Assembly (NCBI GenBank): GCA_046350295.1
Contig: JAXMAR010000034.1
Location: forward strand, 1-64,000
Length of the DNA stretch: 64,000 bases
Direction: 5' to 3'
Source of the DNA: JAXMAR01 sp046350295
GTDB taxonomy: Bacteria; Planctomycetota; Planctomycetia; Gemmatales; Gemmataceae
Shown here: piece by piece, positions 61,004 to 64,000 of the stretch
Position numbering within the stretch: position 1 is the first letter of the stretch
Layout: each line of letters starts with the position of its first letter
Program-made: the position numbers and the translations under genes
The notes under the pieces: generated by a model
The model's input: only the letters and a program-made list of their open reading frames with translations
Told to the model about the DNA's origin: nothing
Database searches by the model: none

Positions 61004-63610
61004 TCACTCGCGCGTGATGAATTCATCGAGGTTCAGCAACACGCGGGATACAAGCGTCCAGGCTGCTCCCTCCGCGATACTCGAAGCGGACACCGGAGCG
61101 ATCTTTCGCGCCTCGCTCAGGTCCTCAGAAAACTCGCGCTTCAGTTGACCCAGCAATCCGAGAAGCCGGCTCTCCTCCCTGGCGGACGGATCACGAGCCA
61201 AGCAAAGGCGAAACGCATGACGAAGCCGGTCCGCGTCGCTCCCCTTGCGCTCGGACAGCACGCGTTCCGCGAGACCCTGGGCGTATTCGAAGAAGGCCTT
61301 GTCGTTTAGGAGCGTGAGCGCTTGCAGCGGCGTGTTGGACCGGACGCGGCGCGTGCAGGTGTTGACGCCGTCCGGCGAGTCGAAGGCCATCAGGGCCGGG
61401 TGGGGCGCCGAGCGCCAGAAGAACGTGTACATGCCGCGGCGATAGCGGTCCGGGCCGGTGTCCGCTTTCCAATCGCGCTTGACCTGCGTGAAGGCGAAGA
61501 CGCCTTCCGGCTGCGGCGGGAAAACGCTCGGGCCGCCGATCTTCCGGTTGAGCAGGCCGCTGGAAGCCAGGGCCACATCGCGCACCACCTCCGCCTCCAG
61601 GCGCAGCCGCGTCTGCCGGCCCCAGAAGCGATTCTGCGGGTCCTTCTTCATCTGCTCGGGGCTGATGGCGCTCGATTGCCGGTATGCGGCGCTTGTCACG
61701 ATCAGACGGTGGATGTGCTTGATCGACCAGGGCGCCGCCGACTTCTCGGAAGCCATGTTAAACGCCGGCGTCATGAACTCGGCGGCGAGCCAGTCGAGAA
61801 GGTCGGGGTGGGACGGCGGCGTTCCCTTGGCGCCGAAGTCGTTCTCGGTCTCGACGAGGCCCCGGCCGAAATACTGCTGCCAGAGCCGGTTGACGAAGAC
61901 GCGCGCCGTCAGCGGATTCTCCGTCGAGACGAGCCAGCGGGCGAAGTCGAGCCGCGTCGCGCCGGCGTCCGACTTCACGCTCAGGCGCGGGAAGACCTCC
62001 GGCACGTCCGCCGCCACGCGCTTGCCCTTGCGAAGAAAGTCGCCGCGAATCATCACGTGGGTCTCGCGCGGCTTGGCCCGTTCCTGGAGCACCATCGTCG
62101 TCGCCGGCTTGGGCTCGCGCTTTTTCAGGTCGTCCAGCTTCTTCTCCAGCGCGCCATGAATCGTCAGCAAATTGACATGGTGGCCGCTATCGAGCGCTGC
62201 CAGACCGTCGATGCGTCCCACGGCCTCGAGCCCGCTCAGGATCAATGGGATCTGCTCGACGCGGCGATAGAACGCCGTCACCACCTGCTTCTCCTTCGCC
62301 GTGCGCTGATAGTCCGGTTTCTCGATGAACTCGCGAACGTCGGCCGGGAAGGTCGCCTTGGTCGGATAGGTGAGGCCGTCTTCCCACGCCTTCTGCCGAA
62401 TGGGGCTGGCCGTGTCGATGCCTTTCAGCATGCGCTGCAGGTCCGCTTGCTCCGCCTTCAGCTTCGTCAAGAGTTTGGTCTCGGTCGCCGTCGGCAACAC
62501 GAGCGTCGGCTCGTCGCAGTTGTTGAAGAAGGCGAATAGCTCGTAATACTCCTTCTGTGCGATCGGGTCGTACTTGTGGTCGTGGCATTGGGCGCAGCCG
62601 ACGGTGAGGCCGAGAAAAACCGCGCCCGTCGTATTCACGCGGTCGATGATCGACTCGACGCGGAACTGCTCCAGATCGATGCCGCCTTCCTGGTTGATCT
62701 GCGTGTTGCGATGAAAGCCCGTCGCCACCTTGTCATCGATCCCCGCCTTGGGCAGCATGTCCCCCGCGAGCTGCGCGATGACGAAGCGATCGAACGGCAA
62801 ATCCTTGTTGAAGGCGTTGATCACCCAGTCGCGATACGGCCAGATGCTGCGCGGCGCGTCGATCGAGTAGCCGTTGGAGTCGGCGTAGCGGGCCAGGTCG
62901 AGCCAGTGCCGGCCCCAGCGCTCGCCGTAATGGGGCGAGGCGAGCAGCCGCTCGACCAGCTTTTCGTAGGCGTCCGGGCTTTTGTCGCTGAGGAAGTCTT
63001 CGACTTCTTTTGGCGTCGGCGGCAAGCCAAGGAGATCGAGGCTCAGGCGGCGTATCAGCGTCGCCCGGTCCGCCTCCACCGATGGCGCCAGCCCCTCCTT
63101 CTCCAGCCGGGCGAGGATGAAGCGGTCGATCGCATTCCGCGCCCACTTTTCGTTCTTCACCTTGGGCGAATCCGGCCGGACCGGCTTCTGAAACGCCCAG
63201 TGATCGGCGCCCTCGATCATCCCCTTGTCCGCCGTCTCACCTGCCGGATAGATCGCCCCCTGCGTGATCCAGGCCGAGATGCGGTCGATCTGCGCCGCCG
63301 AGGGGCGTGGTTGGTCCGTCGGGGGCATCTTCAGGAGGATCTTGGGATCGTTCGCCCGCAGCGCCTTGATGATCAGGCTGGCCTCCCCCTTGCCGGGCAG
63401 CACCACCGCGCCCGACTTGCTCCCCTTCTTGACGATGTTCTCGCCGCTATCGAGCCGCAGACCGCCGCGCTGCTTCTTGGCGCCGTGGCACTTGATGCAG
63501 AACTCGTGGAAGATGGGCCGGATGTCGCGCGCGTAGTCAACCTTGTCCTGAGCGGCGCCGGCGGCCGTCAGCGACAGCAAAACAACGAAAGCGAGAGGAA
63601 CACGGCTCAT
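61004..63610 (-). CDS. PSCyt1 - DUF1549 - DUF1553 planctomycete protein
   Basis: 868 residues, signal peptide 'SRVPLAFVVLLSLTAAGAA'. PSCyt1 cytochrome-like module with 'FHEFCIKCHGAKKQRGGLRL' (CIKCH heme site) and a PSD1-type region. DUF1549 (about 150-370, 'WARNAIDRFILARLEKEGLA', 'LSLDLLGLPPTPKEVEDFL', 'GERWGRHWLDLARYADSNGY') with a second heme motif 'GLTVGCAQCHDHKYDPI'. DUF1553 (about 540-800, 'RLDFARWLVSTENPLTARVF' then VNRLWQQYFG, 'LLDWLAAEF'). This family is a hallmark of planctomycetes, usually paired with DUF1501 proteins; exported, function unproven. Confidence 0.95.
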   Translation of the reverse strand: MSRVPLAFVVLLSLTAAGAAQDKVDYARDIRPIFHEFCIKCHGAKKQRGGLRLDSGENIVKKGSKSGAVVLPGKGEASLIIKALRANDPKILLKMPPTDQPRPSAAQIDRISAWITQGAIYPAGETADKGMIEGADHWAFQKPVRPDSPKVKNEKWARNAIDRFILARLEKEGLAPSVEADRATLIRRLSLDLLGLPPTPKEVEDFLSDKSPDAYEKLVERLLASPHYGERWGRHWLDLARYADSNGYSIDAPRSIWPYRDWVINAFNKDLPFDRFVIAQLAGDMLPKAGIDDKVATGFHRNTQINQEGGIDLEQFRVESIIDRVNTTGAVFLGLTVGCAQCHDHKYDPIAQKEYYELFAFFNNCDEPTLVLPTATETKLLTKLKAEQADLQRMLKGIDTASPIRQKAWEDGLTYPTKATFPADVREFIEKPDYQRTAKEKQVVTAFYRRVEQIPLILSGLEAVGRIDGLAALDSGHHVNLLTIHGALEKKLDDLKKREPKPATTMVLQERAKPRETHVMIRGDFLRKGKRVAADVPEVFPRLSVKSDAGATRLDFARWLVSTENPLTARVFVNRLWQQYFGRGLVETENDFGAKGTPPSHPDLLDWLAAEFMTPAFNMASEKSAAPWSIKHIHRLIVTSAAYRQSSAISPEQMKKDPQNRFWGRQTRLRLEAEVVRDVALASSGLLNRKIGGPSVFPPQPEGVFAFTQVKRDWKADTGPDRYRRGMYTFFWRSAPHPALMAFDSPDGVNTCTRRVRSNTPLQALTLLNDKAFFEYAQGLAERVLSERKGSDADRLRHAFRLCLARDPSAREESRLLGLLGQLKREFSEDLSEARKIAPVSASSIAEGAAWTLVSRVLLNLDEFITRE

Positions 63611-63768
63611 GGGTCGCGTGGCCAGGAAGGAAAGCGAGCAGGCAGATCACCATCTTCGCAAAACCCCGCGTCGATTGCAAGAGACTGCTCGATCCGCTTG
63701 TCCGGGCGGCTCCGTTTTTCGCGCTGGCCGCCGCCTCTCCCCACCGTTACATTCCTAGAGCAAGCCCG

Positions 63769-64000
63769 ATGTCCCTCCCCGGCCACGCCATGATCTCCAT
63801 CGTCATCCCCGTCTACAACGAGAAGGAGAGCCTGGCCATCCTCTACGACGAGATCCACGCCAGCCTCACACGGGTCGGCATGGACTACGAGATCGTCTTC
63901 GTCGACGACGGCTCCACCGACGGCTCCTGGACCGTCATCGCCGGCCTCGCCGAGCAACACCCGGCGGTGCTGCGGCGTCCGTTTTCGCCGCAACTTCGGG
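63769..64000 (+). CDS. Family 2 glycosyltransferase (dolichol-phosphate mannosyltransferase-like), 3' end outside window
   Basis: The start is visible: 'MISIVIPVYNEKESLAILYD', then 'YEIVFVDDGSTDGSWTVIAG', the GT2 nucleotide-sugar site and the D-D-G-S-T-D/E metal/donor motif. About 77 residues are in the window. The last ten codons read 'LRRPFSPQLR', but the +1 frame gives 'VRFRRNFG', the usual next motif (V-x-x-x-R-N-F-G-x), so a frame change is present near 63975. Substrate unknown. Confidence 0.85.
   Translation, partial: MSLPGHAMISIVIPVYNEKESLAILYDEIHASLTRVGMDYEIVFVDDGSTDGSWTVIAGLAEQHPAVLRRPFSPQLR

Noticed and set aside
58820..61309. 829-residue plus-strand frame opposite the zinc-ribbon WD40 gene
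   Set aside because: Shadow frame; the minus-strand gene has start, signal and domains.

Overview
The window looks like chromosomal DNA of a planctomycete, most likely of the Gemmataceae. It is GC-rich and carries the usual hallmark families: three intact DUF1501 (twin-arginine-exported) proteins plus the duplicated 5' end of one, a PSCyt1/DUF1549/DUF1553 protein, a PVC-type beta-propeller/HEAT/cytochrome c/DUF1080 giant, PQQ-like propellers, WD40 proteins fused to Ser/Thr kinase or zinc-ribbon modules, exoproteins with an N-terminal 'E-x-L-E-G-R' signature, and a PEP-CTERM protein. The lineage call is from gene content only; no rRNA or marker gene is present. One tRNA (Ala-GGC) is visible.

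Layout. 1-7.6 kb: a partial large hypothetical protein, a shortened redoxin protein, a DUF1501 protein, a small secreted protein and a class-V aminotransferase. 7.7-12.2 kb: a short membrane ORF, a frameshifted dTDP-4-dehydrorhamnose reductase, tRNA-Ala, a PQQ-like protein, a PEP-CTERM protein and a tandem-PilZ protein. 12.3-13.8 kb: a RAYT (REP-associated Y1 transposase) unit with two large REP/BIME cassettes and an internally deleted transposase copy. 13.9-18 kb: the giant PVC/DUF1080 protein. 18-20.5 kb: a duplicated DUF433/DUF5615 toxin-antitoxin region, mostly decayed. 20.6-25.3 kb: two large exoproteins and a membrane protein. 25.3-32.3 kb: an NnrS-like DUF1858 protein surrounded by broken genes (GDPD, Gfo/Idh, HEAT, FdhF-type molybdoenzyme). 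32.4-39.8 kb: mazEF, a membrane redoxin, a large Hsp70 (frameshifted), a STAS protein and glmS. 40-44.4 kb: small antitoxin-like and hypothetical genes, a HEPN-domain two-gene module and a DUF1501 protein. 44.4-48.7 kb: a Family 2 encapsulin operon with a proline-rich disordered partner, an N-carbamoyl-amino-acid amidohydrolase-like nitrilase, and a PQQ/VOC pair. 49-57 kb: DUF1501, a toxin/XRE-antitoxin pair and its decayed copy, an ECF sigma factor and a kinase-WD40 protein, and remnants of an aldose epimerase and a DUF4143 ATPase. 57-64 kb: three large secreted or membrane planctomycete proteins and the start of a family-2 glycosyltransferase.

The most notable system is the encapsulin operon (44416-45751). 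A shell protein of Family 2A size is followed after one base by a 151-residue Pro/Ala-rich protein with no catalytic domain, in the position where a cargo enzyme is normally found. The second is the RAYT/BIME island, in which each REP hairpin carries the GTAG foot known from gammaproteobacterial REPs. A caution runs through the annotation: at least six coding regions are broken by what look like single-base losses in short G, C or A runs. Some of the 'pseudogenes' may therefore be assembly errors.
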